Shown here one piece after another: positions 17,172-26,134 of a DNA stretch of 64,000 bases. The DNA is from Paenibacillus melissococcoides (lineage in GTDB: Bacteria > Bacillota > Bacilli > Paenibacillales > Paenibacillaceae). The stretch is from assembly GCA_944800085.1 (NCBI GenBank), contig CALYLO010000002.1:124001-188000 (forward strand), in the 5' to 3' direction. The translations under genes were made by a program, and so were the position numbers. The notes below the pieces were generated by a model. That model was not told the origin of the DNA. It ran no database searches and worked only from the letters and a program-made list of their open reading frames with translations. Each line of letters starts with the position of its first letter. The stretch's first letter is position 1.

Positions 17172-17285
17172 GTAGTGGCAGAGGGTCCTGTAGGGCAGAG
17201 TGTTCTGTAAGTGGCAGATGCCCTGTAGTAGCGGCAGGTTGCTCTGTCGCGGCAGATTTCCCTGTAGCAGCAGACTGCCCGGGGT
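17172..17285. repeat. Degenerate ~20-bp tandem repeats
   Basis: The 284-base gap before the Hsp70-like gene holds about six diverged units built on GGCAGAtgcCCTGTAGtagc, anchored on GGCAGA/GGCAGG and CTGTAG/CTGT. Units are 18-24 bases. Bases 17286-17426 show only the ribosome site of the next gene. Confidence 0.6.
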
Positions 17286-17426
17286 GAACGATGTTTTTTT
17301 TCAAAGAAATGCAATGGCATAGTTAAGCACGTTAAGCTATCGGTTCATCGCAATGGTTGCAACCAAGGATGGGCCGTTCATGATAGGGCAGGTCACGAAG
17401 TTGACAGCCGGAGGGAGAGGTAACTT

Positions 17427-20093
17427 ATGGCCGGATACTCGTACAAGCTGTATACGCAGCCGGGACGCCGGGAGGATGCCCGGAAGCGGGCGCAATATCA
17501 CCGGGAGGAACTGTTGGAGATGACGACGTTCCAGCTCCGGAACATATGCCAGCGGGAGAAGCTGATCGAGGGGCTGATCCATACGCTGGATCGGGACGAA
17601 CTGATCGCGACCATCATGAAATATCGGGGCGCAGACGAGAGTCTGCTCATCACTGGCGTCCGGCCGGGCGGATTCGAGCGGGTCGAGGCGGCCATGAAAA
17701 AGTATCTGGGCACGCCGCTGCCCGATGCCGGAGGCATCCGAATTCCGGCGAAGATTACGCTGTACTCCGGCTTGAAGCTGGATCGGTTCGACGGCTACCG
17801 GGTCGAAGCGGGGGCGGAGATGGCCGAATCGAACGTGCTGCTCGTCAATGAAAATCTGGAGCTGTGCGCCATTCTCAATCTGGTGAAGGACGGCTCGGCT
17901 CCGGGAAGCTTTTATTTGGCGATGGCCGAGGAGGCCGAGGTGAAGAAGACCGCGAACCGCCAGTACAGCCTGCTCTTCTTCCCGCGGGCGGTATCCGAGT
18001 ACGTGTATCGAACGTATTACCGCGACACGCTGCTCCCGCCGGCTCATCTGTATTATTACAAAATTCCGGTGACCGATCTGGACATCCGCGAGCTGGAGGA
18101 GACCGATGCCGTCCTGGCGATCGATTTCGGCACCTCGAATACGACGGCCGGAGCGTATTTGGACAGCGGCTATATCGCTTCGCCTAATACGAACGATGTG
18201 CTGAGCGGACGCATTCGCCTCGATCGGATCAACTATGTGGCGTTCCCCGATACGACGTCTGCGGATGCGGATTGGATCGAGGTGCTTCCGACCGTCATCG
18301 GCGTCGCGGATTGCTCCGATCCGGAGCGCATCCGTTATCATTTCGGCTACGATGCGCTGCGGGACCGGAAAAGGAACGGCTACAGCGGCAGCGCCACCGT
18401 CTTCCATGGCATGAAGCGGTGGGTGAACAACTACAAGAAGCGGGAAGATGTGATGGATGCGCAGGGAAATGCGGCATCCGTGTGCCGGCAGGAGCTGATC
18501 CGGGCTTATACGCTCCATGTCATTCGCATGGCGGAGCATCAGTTCAAATGCCGCTTCCGCCATCTGCATCTGTCGGGCCCGGTCAAGCTGAAGAAGCAGT
18601 TCATCGAGATGTTCGCCGACATTTTGCCGGAATACCGGATCGAGTCTGACGATGCGCTCGACGAAGGACTGGCCGTGCTGTACAACACGATTGCCAACCA
18701 GATAGAGCAGCAGCGCTTCCTCGACGGGGAGGAATACAAGGCCTTGGTCATCGACTGCGGCGGAGGGACGACCGATCTGTCCTCCTGCCGCTTCCGCATC
18801 GAGGACGGCCACATCGCCTACAAGCTGGACATCCATACATCCTATGAAAATGGGGATACGAACTTCGGCGGCAACAACATTACATATCGGATCATGCAAT
18901 TCATGAAAATCGTCTTCGCCGGGTATTGCCGCGGCGGCGGAGCGGCGGCCGGAACGTTGCCGGATATCGATTCGCTGATCGACATTCCGGCGGCCGATCT
19001 GTACCGTCATGTGGATGAATTCGGGTCGGAGGCGGTCTACGCGGCGTTCGACGCCGCTTACCGCGAGGCGGAGGCCGTCATTCCGACCCGGTATAAGGAA
19101 TATGAGCACCGCTCCCGGGATGAGTATCATCGGGTGCGGAACAATTTCTACGTCCTGTGGGAGATGGCGGACGGGATGAAGAAGGAATTTTTCCGCCGGA
19201 CAGGCATTCTGCGGAGCCGCTTCGATTCCGGGCGCGGCAGCCGGGCGGAGCAGGATCTGCATCTGACGGTCCTGGATCGGTGGTGTTTGTCGTTGCGGGA
19301 AAATGGGCAGTTCCGGGACGTGCACGAGCCGCCGGATGTCGTGTTCAACATTCAGGAGATCAACCATCTCATTCGGGCCGACATTTATGCGATTGTGCAT
19401 AAGTTCCTGGACGAGTTTTTCCGCGACGGCCGGCTGCAGGATTATTCCATCATCAAGCTGACCGGCCAATCCTGCCGGATCGACGTTTTCCGGGAGGCGC
19501 TGAAGGAGTTCGTGCCCGGGCGGGCGATCGAGTTCCGGCAGAAGGCGGATGATTCCGGCAAGGTGACGGAACTGAAGCTGGCCTGCCTGCGCGGCGCGCT
19601 GCGCTACCTGAGCGCCCGGAAGGCTGGGCTGATTGAAGCGCGACTGACGAATCAAGCGCCGATCGTCCCGTACTCGGTCAGCGCCCTGACCCATACCGGG
19701 CAGGAGAAGCTGCTGATCGCGAGCTACGAACGGCTGGATCAGGCGCGCGGCTCGATCTCGCGGCCGCTGGGCGCGCATGAGATCGAGTTCAACATCCGCA
19801 ATGCGGACGGTCAGCTGCGCTATATCGCGGTCTACGCCAATGATTTCACGGCGTACCGCCCGGTGCGGTACGAGGAGATCGCCGCGGAATACGGCGTTCG
19901 GATTCCGCAGGATGACACGGACTCGATCGCCAACGGCGAGGCCAAATGGTTCGTCTTCGCCGGCGACGGAAGCTGGGGCTTCGAGACTATGCCGGTCGCG
20001 CGGCTGAACGAGCAGCTCTATATCGGCGCGAAGCAGTTCTATGCCTTCGAGAATGATCTGTCGGAGCTGGATTTCTTCGACGGCTTGAAATAA
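17427..20093 (+). CDS. SAP-like plus Hsp70/actin-fold ATPase (SrfB-like)
   Basis: An 888-residue soluble protein. Residues 25-65 resemble a SAP helix-extended-helix motif (TTFQLRNICQREKLIEG… DELIATIMKY). An Hsp70/actin-type ATPase follows, with phosphate-1 motif AIDFGTSNTT near 231-240, phosphate-2 motif VIDCGGGTTDLS near 440-451, and an adenosine loop IIKLTGQSCRID near 675-686. Between them are large inserts. The C-terminal 200 residues have no substrate-binding domain like DnaK. The layout resembles the 'virulence factor SrfB' group of ATPases. The ATG follows GGAGAGG. It begins a tight gene run (30-52 base gaps) into the VgrG genes, so it may energise assembly or effector loading, which is inferred. 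Confidence 0.8.
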   Translation: MAGYSYKLYTQPGRREDARKRAQYHREELLEMTTFQLRNICQREKLIEGLIHTLDRDELIATIMKYRGADESLLITGVRPGGFERVEAAMKKYLGTPLPDAGGIRIPAKITLYSGLKLDRFDGYRVEAGAEMAESNVLLVNENLELCAILNLVKDGSAPGSFYLAMAEEAEVKKTANRQYSLLFFPRAVSEYVYRTYYRDTLLPPAHLYYYKIPVTDLDIRELEETDAVLAIDFGTSNTTAGAYLDSGYIASPNTNDVLSGRIRLDRINYVAFPDTTSADADWIEVLPTVIGVADCSDPERIRYHFGYDALRDRKRNGYSGSATVFHGMKRWVNNYKKREDVMDAQGNAASVCRQELIRAYTLHVIRMAEHQFKCRFRHLHLSGPVKLKKQFIEMFADILPEYRIESDDALDEGLAVLYNTIANQIEQQRFLDGEEYKALVIDCGGGTTDLSSCRFRIEDGHIAYKLDIHTSYENGDTNFGGNNITYRIMQFMKIVFAGYCRGGGAAAGTLPDIDSLIDIPAADLYRHVDEFGSEAVYAAFDAAYREAEAVIPTRYKEYEHRSRDEYHRVRNNFYVLWEMADGMKKEFFRRTGILRSRFDSGRGSRAEQDLHLTVLDRWCLSLRENGQFRDVHEPPDVVFNIQEINHLIRADIYAIVHKFLDEFFRDGRLQDYSIIKLTGQSCRIDVFREALKEFVPGRAIEFRQKADDSGKVTELKLACLRGALRYLSARKAGLIEARLTNQAPIVPYSVSALTHTGQEKLLIASYERLDQARGSISRPLGAHEIEFNIRNADGQLRYIAVYANDFTAYRPVRYEEIAAEYGVRIPQDDTDSIANGEAKWFVFAGDGSWGFETMPVARLNEQLYIGAKQFYAFENDLSELDFFDGLK

Positions 20094-20123
20094 TCGAGAC
20101 AGAACGGAAAGGAGGGCTGCGCC

Positions 20124-20903
20124 TTGTTCAAACATCAGGTGCCGCATTTCCATCGGGGCCGGATTCTGAAGACGGACATGCTGGAGAATCTGCGGGACTT
20201 CCCGCGGCAATTCGTCGACATCGCCTACCAGTCCTATTCGAGCGGGGTGCTGGCCGGGACCGAGGTTCGGGTCGGCCCCCGCAGCCTGACGGTCGGCAAA
20301 GGCATCGTCAAGCATGGAGGCCTCATCTATATGCTGGAGCAGGAGCATGAGCTGCCTTACCGCTCGACCGGGAGGGAGACCGTGCTCAAGATCCGGTTCC
20401 ATGCGGAGCAGCCGTCGAGCGACTTCACGACGCTCCCGGGGGAGATCGTGCTGGACGAAGACACGGCCGAGGTGAAGGCGAACGAGATGGAGCTCGGCCG
20501 CTTCAAGCTGAAGGAAGGCGCCCGGCTGCGGGACGATTACCAGAGCTTCGCCGACCTGTCGACCGAATTCAACACGCTGAATGTCATCCATGTGCCGCAT
20601 GCGGGCATCGGGCAGAGCACCTTGTCGCCCTTCATCCTGCGATACTTTGCGCAGGAGCTGCTGAAGACCCGCGTCGAGCATGCGCATGACGCCGCCTTCG
20701 CCATGCTGTGCCTGAACGGCGGCGCGGTGGAGCGGGACGTCATTCAGCATTACCTCGGCCAGCGGCTCGGCACCGGCTACCGCGAGCTGACCAACGAGCG
20801 GCTCTACGCCGGCCTCCGCCGGGTGCTGAGCGAAGCGGGCAGCAGCCGGGCCATGGCGCCGGACATGCGCCCAGGCGGGCGGCAGCGGGTGATTGTGGAT
20901 TGA
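20124..20903 (+). CDS. Unknown protein, possible baseplate-like beta structure
   Basis: A 259-residue protein starting at TTG with AAAGGAGGG upstream, 30 bases after the ATPase. The N-terminal 90 residues (…RGRILKTDMLENLRDFPRQF… …YSSGVLAGTEVRVG… LTVGKGIVKHGGLIYMLE) follow the 'SGV-x-x-G-x-x-V … L-x-V-x-x-G' pattern found in phage tail and baseplate adaptor proteins. The middle is helical and Asp/Glu-rich, and the last 60 residues are Arg-rich. There is no signal peptide. The pattern is short, so the baseplate link is tentative, but it would fit a VgrG-carrying system. Confidence 0.68.
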   Translation: MFKHQVPHFHRGRILKTDMLENLRDFPRQFVDIAYQSYSSGVLAGTEVRVGPRSLTVGKGIVKHGGLIYMLEQEHELPYRSTGRETVLKIRFHAEQPSSDFTTLPGEIVLDEDTAEVKANEMELGRFKLKEGARLRDDYQSFADLSTEFNTLNVIHVPHAGIGQSTLSPFILRYFAQELLKTRVEHAHDAAFAMLCLNGGAVERDVIQHYLGQRLGTGYRELTNERLYAGLRRVLSEAGSSRAMAPDMRPGGRQRVIVD

Positions 20904-20955
20904 CGCGGCGGTTCCGGGACCCCAACGAACAGAAGTCGAAGGAGGGAGAAGCGAC

Positions 20956-21594
20956 GTGGAGCACGTAGATGAGCAGATCATTTCGCTGTTGTATGGAGAG
21001 CAAGAAAATAAAGAGCAAGCCGATGATAAGCAGAATGGAACACAATCGGATCAGCCTATTCTTTTCCATCAGGCTGTGTTGAAAATAAACGGGGAAACGA
21101 TACCGTTCACAGAAGAACGGCTGCTAAATGGAAAAATCCGTGTACTTCTGCCAAAGACATTTCACCAAATGTCTCCTCAAGCTGCAGCAATGAAATATCC
21201 GTCAGAACGAAGGCCCGAATTGATTTATACCAACGACAACGCCTCGATCAATATCGCGTTCAACCATACGGAACATAACGTAATGGAAGCTGAAATCGAA
21301 GAATTTACAGTTTCCATGATTCATATTTTGCGGCGAATGCAGCCCATTTTGCAATGGTATGAAGACGGCGTAAAAGATATTCACGGGAAGCGAGTAGGGT
21401 ATTGCGAATTTTTGGCTCCTTCCTTGAATGTCAATGTATATAATTTGATGTTCTTTGCTGAACTGGAGCAGACGGCGCTGCTCTGCACGTTCAATTGCTC
21501 GGAAGAGGAAATGAAGCATTGGCAGCCGATTGCTCGAGGCCTCATGGATTCTCTCGTCATCGGCGAATTGGAGGAAGGGAGGACGCAACAATGA
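20956..21594 (+). CDS. DcrB/DUF1795-like protein, possible effector chaperone
   Basis: A 212-residue soluble protein. After an acidic N-terminus (DEQIISLLYG…), residues 50-212 match the DcrB/PsbP-like fold seen beside VgrG genes in Bacillota: a strand with FTEERLLNGKIRVLLP, KYPSERRPELIYTNDNASINIAF, a helix with MQPILQWYEDGV, then YNLMFFAELEQTALLCTFNC and the final W-x-P-I-A-R-x-L-M-x-S-L. EagR chaperones of type VI effectors have the related DUF1795 fold, so a chaperone role is plausible. GTG at 20956 follows GGAGGG at nine bases. Its stop overlaps the VgrG start (ATGA). GC content falls sharply within this gene. Confidence 0.8.
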   Translation: MEHVDEQIISLLYGEQENKEQADDKQNGTQSDQPILFHQAVLKINGETIPFTEERLLNGKIRVLLPKTFHQMSPQAAAMKYPSERRPELIYTNDNASINIAFNHTEHNVMEAEIEEFTVSMIHILRRMQPILQWYEDGVKDIHGKRVGYCEFLAPSLNVNVYNLMFFAELEQTALLCTFNCSEEEMKHWQPIARGLMDSLVIGELEEGRTQQ

Positions 21595-23015
21595 GTCAAT
21601 CCGCTCTGACTTACCAGAATTTGCAGATAACCCCCTACCGTCTTGTCAACTTGCAGGAGTTGAAGTTGACGAAAAAAATTAACGAACATACGCGGCTTAG
21701 GTTCACGGGTATCGTGCCAGAGGAATTGAAGGATAGCTATGTGGAGATGACGGATGCGGATACAACTATCGAGCTTAGCCAAATTAATGAGGAAGGCGAA
21801 AGTAAACCGTTGTTCAGCGGAATCGTGCTCCACATTGGGATTAAGGCTGTGCGAGATATTTATTATCTTGAGGTTGAGGCTGTATCTCATTCTTATAAGC
21901 TGGATGTAAAAAGAAAGAGCCGTTCTTTTCAAAATAAGGCCGTGACGATCCCCATGTTGCTGGATGAAATTGCATCGGACTATCCGGGTATGGATGTGGT
22001 GGATGAGGCTACCGACAATGCCAGACTAGGACGGTTCACGGTCCAGTATCAAGAGACTGACTGGCAGTTCCTTAAGAGAATGGCGTCTCGCTTTCATACG
22101 AGCTTAATGCCAACAGCAGTATTCGATCGTCCCAAGTTCTACTTTGGAATTTGTGAGAGCAACTCTCAAACCCGCTTGGAAGACTATCATTATACGGTCA
22201 GAAAGCGGATGAACACCTATCGGTATTTTGCCGAGAATGATTCGCCCAATGTGGATGAAAATGACTTTATCTATTATGAAGTGGAGACTGACAGGGTTCT
22301 GGAGCTTGGCAGTTGGATTGGATTCAAGGGTAAGAGCTTATACGTATGTGAAGCGCTGACGGAAGTGAAAAACGGACTGCTCACGCATCAATACGTACTT
22401 TGTCTACATAAAGGTTTACGGCAGAAGATCCTTTATAATCGGCAGATTAAAGGCGCTTCGCTTCAAGGGAAAGTTATCGATGTCGCCAAAGATAAAGTTA
22501 AGGTGCACTTAGACATTGATAAGAAGCAGGATAAAGGGGAGGCACATTGGTTCCCCTATACTTCGGTGTACACAGCCGAAGGACATAGTGGCTGGTATGT
22601 CATGCCTGAGATTGGCGACACCGTACGCATTTATTTCCCAAGCGAGAAAGAAGAAGAGGGTGTGGCAAGCAGTTCGATCCGTCAAGACTTGATAGAGGGG
22701 GAGACGAATAAGGTCGGTAACCCGAACATCAAATATTTCCGAACGGCAGCCGGCAAGGAAGTGAAGATGAGCCCGGATGAGATTGTGATTACCGGGAAAG
22801 ATGGAGCGATATATATCAAGCTGAATGAAAATAATGGGATTCATATCATTAGCAATAAGAATATCATGATAAGCGCTCAGGAAGACATTATGATGGACTC
22901 TCAGAAAAAGGTCATCATCTCTGCAGGGCAGGAGTTGAACCTAAGCTGTAAGAGCAGCAGTATCCATTTAAGCGGAAATACGAACATTGTGGGCAGTGAA
23001 TTGAAGACAAACTAG
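21591..23015 (+). CDS. VgrG-like spike protein without toxin extension
   Basis: A 474-residue VgrG/gpD-type protein of contractile injection systems. Residues 1-250 form the gp27-like ring part (LTKKINEHTRLRFTG, FTVQYQETDWQFLKRMASRF), 290-380 the gp5 OB-fold (GKVIDVAKDKVKVHLDID, AHWFPYTSVYTAEGHSGWY, MPEIGDTVRIYFPS), and the C-terminus a short repetitive beta-prism (GVHI/IMISAQEDIMM/VIISAGQELNLS) ending at SELKTN. Unlike the three relatives downstream it has no toxin, so it may be the core spike. It begins with ATG overlapping the previous stop. Confidence 0.88.
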   Translation: MSQSALTYQNLQITPYRLVNLQELKLTKKINEHTRLRFTGIVPEELKDSYVEMTDADTTIELSQINEEGESKPLFSGIVLHIGIKAVRDIYYLEVEAVSHSYKLDVKRKSRSFQNKAVTIPMLLDEIASDYPGMDVVDEATDNARLGRFTVQYQETDWQFLKRMASRFHTSLMPTAVFDRPKFYFGICESNSQTRLEDYHYTVRKRMNTYRYFAENDSPNVDENDFIYYEVETDRVLELGSWIGFKGKSLYVCEALTEVKNGLLTHQYVLCLHKGLRQKILYNRQIKGASLQGKVIDVAKDKVKVHLDIDKKQDKGEAHWFPYTSVYTAEGHSGWYVMPEIGDTVRIYFPSEKEEEGVASSSIRQDLIEGETNKVGNPNIKYFRTAAGKEVKMSPDEIVITGKDGAIYIKLNENNGIHIISNKNIMISAQEDIMMDSQKKVIISAGQELNLSCKSSSIHLSGNTNIVGSELKTN

Positions 23016-23044
23016 ACGCATCGTTCGGAGAAAGGGGAGACGAG

Positions 23045-24175
23045 GTGGCCAAAGCGGAGTCGGAACGAATGTTTACCCAACAGGTTGTTAAACCGAAACG
23101 TCAAGAAGTTTTGTCTGAGTTAGAGATGTTTTTTCATGCGAACAGGGAAGAACTGTGTTGCGATTATGTCCAGTATTTTAAGAGCCTGTGTTTACGTCTC
23201 AAAGACCAGCAGATTATGGGCAAAAAAGGGAAAATCGGACATATTACCTTTTCTATGTTGAGGACGCAAATAGCGGAAGGACGGTCTACCTACCTCGTAG
23301 AAGCGACCGATTCGTCATGGGTATTTGACCGAAATCCATGCCGCTCTAAGTACGACGCGGAATGGGCATTCCGCTACTTAGACAGACTGGAATACGAGTT
23401 GGTACAGGGAAGCCGCAATTATATGGGAGCCATTACACCCGTTGAACTCGAAAGGCATGTACTCAGAGAGTCCGTTCACTTTCATGATTACGTCATTAGT
23501 TTAATACGATACGCGATGCCGCAAGCTGCCGCTTTGCCTGAATTTGTTGAGCTGGAGAAGGAAGATCTATTTGAAGTAAGAGTGGGAGAGTACTTGGATA
23601 TAAGTGAAGTAGTCTACAAAGAAAACACTTACATTCCTGACCCGGAAGTCGTAAAGGCATGGCTTGAAGAAAAAAACGAGTATGAATATGCTTACGCCGC
23701 TATTCTCGAGCTTGATTTATCCAAGGGTGATTATTCAGAGATTGATTTTCGGTTCTCTTCATTTAACAACTGTAATTTGTCATTTAGCAGTTTTGAGGCG
23801 GCAGTTTTGGTTGGAACGAGGTGGAGCGGCTGCTGGTTGGAACAGTCAGATTTTTCGCATTCTCTTATTCAAGGTGCCGATTTTGGTGAATGTCATTTAG
23901 TTGGGGCGTTGTTCAGTTTCACGGAAGGCAATAGCGGCAGGCCTAATTCTTCCTGGAACAAGCCGGGTTTCTTGGGAGTTAACTTTTCGGGTGCCAATTT
24001 GACAGGAGCGAACTTTGAAGGAGCTTCGTTACGAGGGGCTCAGTTTACACATGCCCAATTGGATAATGTCAATTTTAAGGGAGCCGATTTGACAGGAGCA
24101 ATGTTCTCTCTAGAGCAAGCGGATGTAGTCCTGTTAGATGATAATCAGCGAAAAGACATTATATGGAGAACATGA
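23045..24175 (+). CDS. Pentapeptide-repeat protein, intact copy
   Basis: A 376-residue soluble protein. The first 220 residues are mixed helical (ITFSMLRTQIAEGRSTYLVEATDSSWVFD, AMPQAAALPEF, VRVGEYLDIS) and unlike known families. From about 225 onward runs a right-handed pentapeptide helix on the A(D/N)LxG pattern, clearest near the end (GANLTGANFEGASLRGAQF, GADLTGAMF). Start is GTG with GGGGAG upstream. A truncated paralogue sits at the same place in the second module (38230), so this is a conserved accessory of the VgrG cassettes. Such repeats can act as protein-binding or DNA-mimic surfaces; the role here is unknown. Confidence 0.85.
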   Translation: MAKAESERMFTQQVVKPKRQEVLSELEMFFHANREELCCDYVQYFKSLCLRLKDQQIMGKKGKIGHITFSMLRTQIAEGRSTYLVEATDSSWVFDRNPCRSKYDAEWAFRYLDRLEYELVQGSRNYMGAITPVELERHVLRESVHFHDYVISLIRYAMPQAAALPEFVELEKEDLFEVRVGEYLDISEVVYKENTYIPDPEVVKAWLEEKNEYEYAYAAILELDLSKGDYSEIDFRFSSFNNCNLSFSSFEAAVLVGTRWSGCWLEQSDFSHSLIQGADFGECHLVGALFSFTEGNSGRPNSSWNKPGFLGVNFSGANLTGANFEGASLRGAQFTHAQLDNVNFKGADLTGAMFSLEQADVVLLDDNQRKDIIWRT

Positions 24176-24196
24176 TGTGTCGAGAGGAGGCAGGGA

Positions 24197-24748
24197 ATGC
24201 GCTATTTTATAATGTCTGCCGATGATCGAATTCGAGGAAGAGTGGAACCAATAGGCATTTCCGAAGCAGTCGCCAATGAAATGAGCGGGGAAGGGTTAAC
24301 TCACAATTTGGAAAATATTAACCTCCAAATCCCAATTAAGAGCCAGGACAGTGTTGAGTATGTAGACTGGATTGAAAGGCCTATTCCGCTAGTATCGGAT
24401 AGTTTGAAACAACTTCTAACCAAAATTGCACCGGATGTAAAAGTAGCTCCTCTTGTTCTGGCGGATATGAAGAAACTTCGTCAAGATGTTTATTGGATTA
24501 TCGCTCCCCCTCGTATCGATTGCCTATCCTTGAAAACCGAATTTCTCAAAGATGGAACACTAAAACGATTAGTGATTGATAACCGTAAAGCTTCCCGACC
24601 AATATTCCAAATCAAGGGGATTCGGGAAAAATATACTTTTGTCAATTTAGCGGTAGCGGAAAGCATACTCCGCAGGAGCTATTCCGGAATCAAGCTTCGC
24701 AAGGTGGAGAACGAAGTTGAGTCCAGCGGTATGATGTCAAGTCCCTGA
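24197..24748 (+). CDS. Imm11-like (DUF1629) protein, module A
   Basis: A 183-residue protein matching the Imm11 family of polymorphic-toxin systems: MRYFIMSADDRI start, VEYVDWIERPIPLVSD, a helix LKQLLTKIAPDV, the strand YWIIAPPRIDCLS, and IFQIKGI. AGAGGAGG lies before the ATG. A paralogue lies at 39219 in the same relative position, before DUF4280 and VgrG. Because both sit upstream of the PAAR-like gene rather than after a toxin, this protein may be a shared accessory instead of a specific immunity protein. An IS110 element follows directly. Confidence 0.78.
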   Translation: MRYFIMSADDRIRGRVEPIGISEAVANEMSGEGLTHNLENINLQIPIKSQDSVEYVDWIERPIPLVSDSLKQLLTKIAPDVKVAPLVLADMKKLRQDVYWIIAPPRIDCLSLKTEFLKDGTLKRLVIDNRKASRPIFQIKGIREKYTFVNLAVAESILRRSYSGIKLRKVENEVESSGMMSSP

Positions 24749-24889
24749 TTTATGAGAATTGGAAAATTTCCTTGGCGTGCAGCAGGATCAATCCCAAAAA
24801 AGGCATCACCAAACTAGACCCAGTCGAAAATTAAGTAAAATACCATAATTTAACTGGGAATTAGAGAAGAAAATTCTTGAGCCAAGGCA

Positions 24890-26134
24890 TTATTGCTCTG
24901 TCGGCTTCACCTTCCTTCTGGGCGTATAGAGTTGGTCGTTGCGTAGCAGCACATCGACCAGACGCACAAGTTTTCTTGCCGTTAAGACGAGGGCACGTTT
25001 GTGTTGATGCTTAGGGACTTCATTGAATTTCTTCCGGTAATACTCCCCGAATTCCGGGTCGCGGTTTTTTACCGAGTTGGCAGCTTCAACTAGGTAATAG
25101 CGAAGGAATCGGTTGCCGGAACGAATGCGCTTTGTATCTTCCGCCTCGAAGGAGCCGGATTGGTGCTTGCGCCACGTCAGACCCGCATACTTGGCCAAGG
25201 CGGCTTGATCCGTGAAGCGGTCGATGTCGCCGATCTCGGCCAGGATGCCTGCGGCATAGACCCGATCAATGCCCGGAATGGAACGGAGGCACTGGCTGCT
25301 GGAAATGCCGTCTAAAATGCGCTCAATCGCCTTGTCGAGCTCTTTAAGCTGACGCTGGATGCTCCGGATCGACTGAATTGAGGTGCCCAGCACCAAATCA
25401 ATGGAATCCTCGACAACCTTCGAGAGGCGGTACGAGGCCCGAGCCGCCTTTTGAATACAGCGGGCGACGTGTTCGGGATCGGGGAAACGATTTCTCCCCT
25501 TGTCCTTTAGATAGTCAGCCAAATGGGCGACATCCATATTCCCCATCTCATCCAGGCTATACTTTTCCGAGAGCATTTCCATGATGGCATGGCCGAACAC
25601 GGAACTGTCCACTTCCGCGCGAAAAGCATTGCACTTATAGAACAGATTTTGCAAAAAGTATTGCTTCTCGCGGGTGAGGTTGTGTACGAGATGGAATCGC
25701 ATGCGAGTGAGCCGCTGCAAGGCGATGTACTGTTCCTGCATCACGATAGTCGTCGTGAGTCTGCCAAAACGCAGGCGGTCTGCAATGATCCAGGCATCGA
25801 TGCGATCGGTTTTGTCCAGGTCGGCATAAGCGTCTTTGAATTTGTTAATCAGCTTCGGATTAATGGTGAACACCTTGGCATTCAATTGTTGAAGGGCCTC
25901 ATCCTCATGCAAGTACATGGCTGGATGCCAGCTGTAGACGGATGTGGCTTCAAGCCCGATATGAACCTCAGAGCAGGCTGTCTTGACCGCAGCAGAAATG
26001 ATGCGATCCCGCAAGTAAGAGGCGCCGTGCAGATTGTTGGTGGTCTTGAAGGTCTCCAGGGTGTCGCCATCCGATTTCATCAAACAGGCTTCCAGTTCTT
26101 CGGAACTGACGTCAATACCGACAAAAAGCTTCAA
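24890..26134 (-). CDS. IS110-family transposase (DEDD recombinase)
   Basis: A 414-residue recombinase that uses a RuvC-like DEDD site plus a C-terminal Ser domain to insert DNA, guided in this family by a bridge RNA. Catalytic acids are seen in FVGIDVSS (residue 7), GLEATSVY (61 region), and DKTDRIDAWIIAD (about 110-122). The C-terminal Transposase_20 part reads LRSIPGIDRVYAAGILAEIGDIDRF and YAGLTWRKHQSGSF. The frame is intact, so the element may be active. Start is ATG with GGAGGAATTC upstream. Confidence 0.93.
   Translation of the reverse strand: MKLFVGIDVSSEELEACLMKSDGDTLETFKTTNNLHGASYLRDRIISAAVKTACSEVHIGLEATSVYSWHPAMYLHEDEALQQLNAKVFTINPKLINKFKDAYADLDKTDRIDAWIIADRLRFGRLTTTIVMQEQYIALQRLTRMRFHLVHNLTREKQYFLQNLFYKCNAFRAEVDSSVFGHAIMEMLSEKYSLDEMGNMDVAHLADYLKDKGRNRFPDPEHVARCIQKAARASYRLSKVVEDSIDLVLGTSIQSIRSIQRQLKELDKAIERILDGISSSQCLRSIPGIDRVYAAGILAEIGDIDRFTDQAALAKYAGLTWRKHQSGSFEAEDTKRIRSGNRFLRYYLVEAANSVKNRDPEFGEYYRKKFNEVPKHQHKRALVLTARKLVRLVDVLLRNDQLYTPRRKVKPTEQ

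Noticed and set aside
17337..20981. A 1214-residue open frame on the minus strand
   Set aside because: It is the antisense shadow of the Hsp70-like and 20124 genes; GC-rich codon use leaves the opposite strand open. The plus strand has motifs and ribosome sites.
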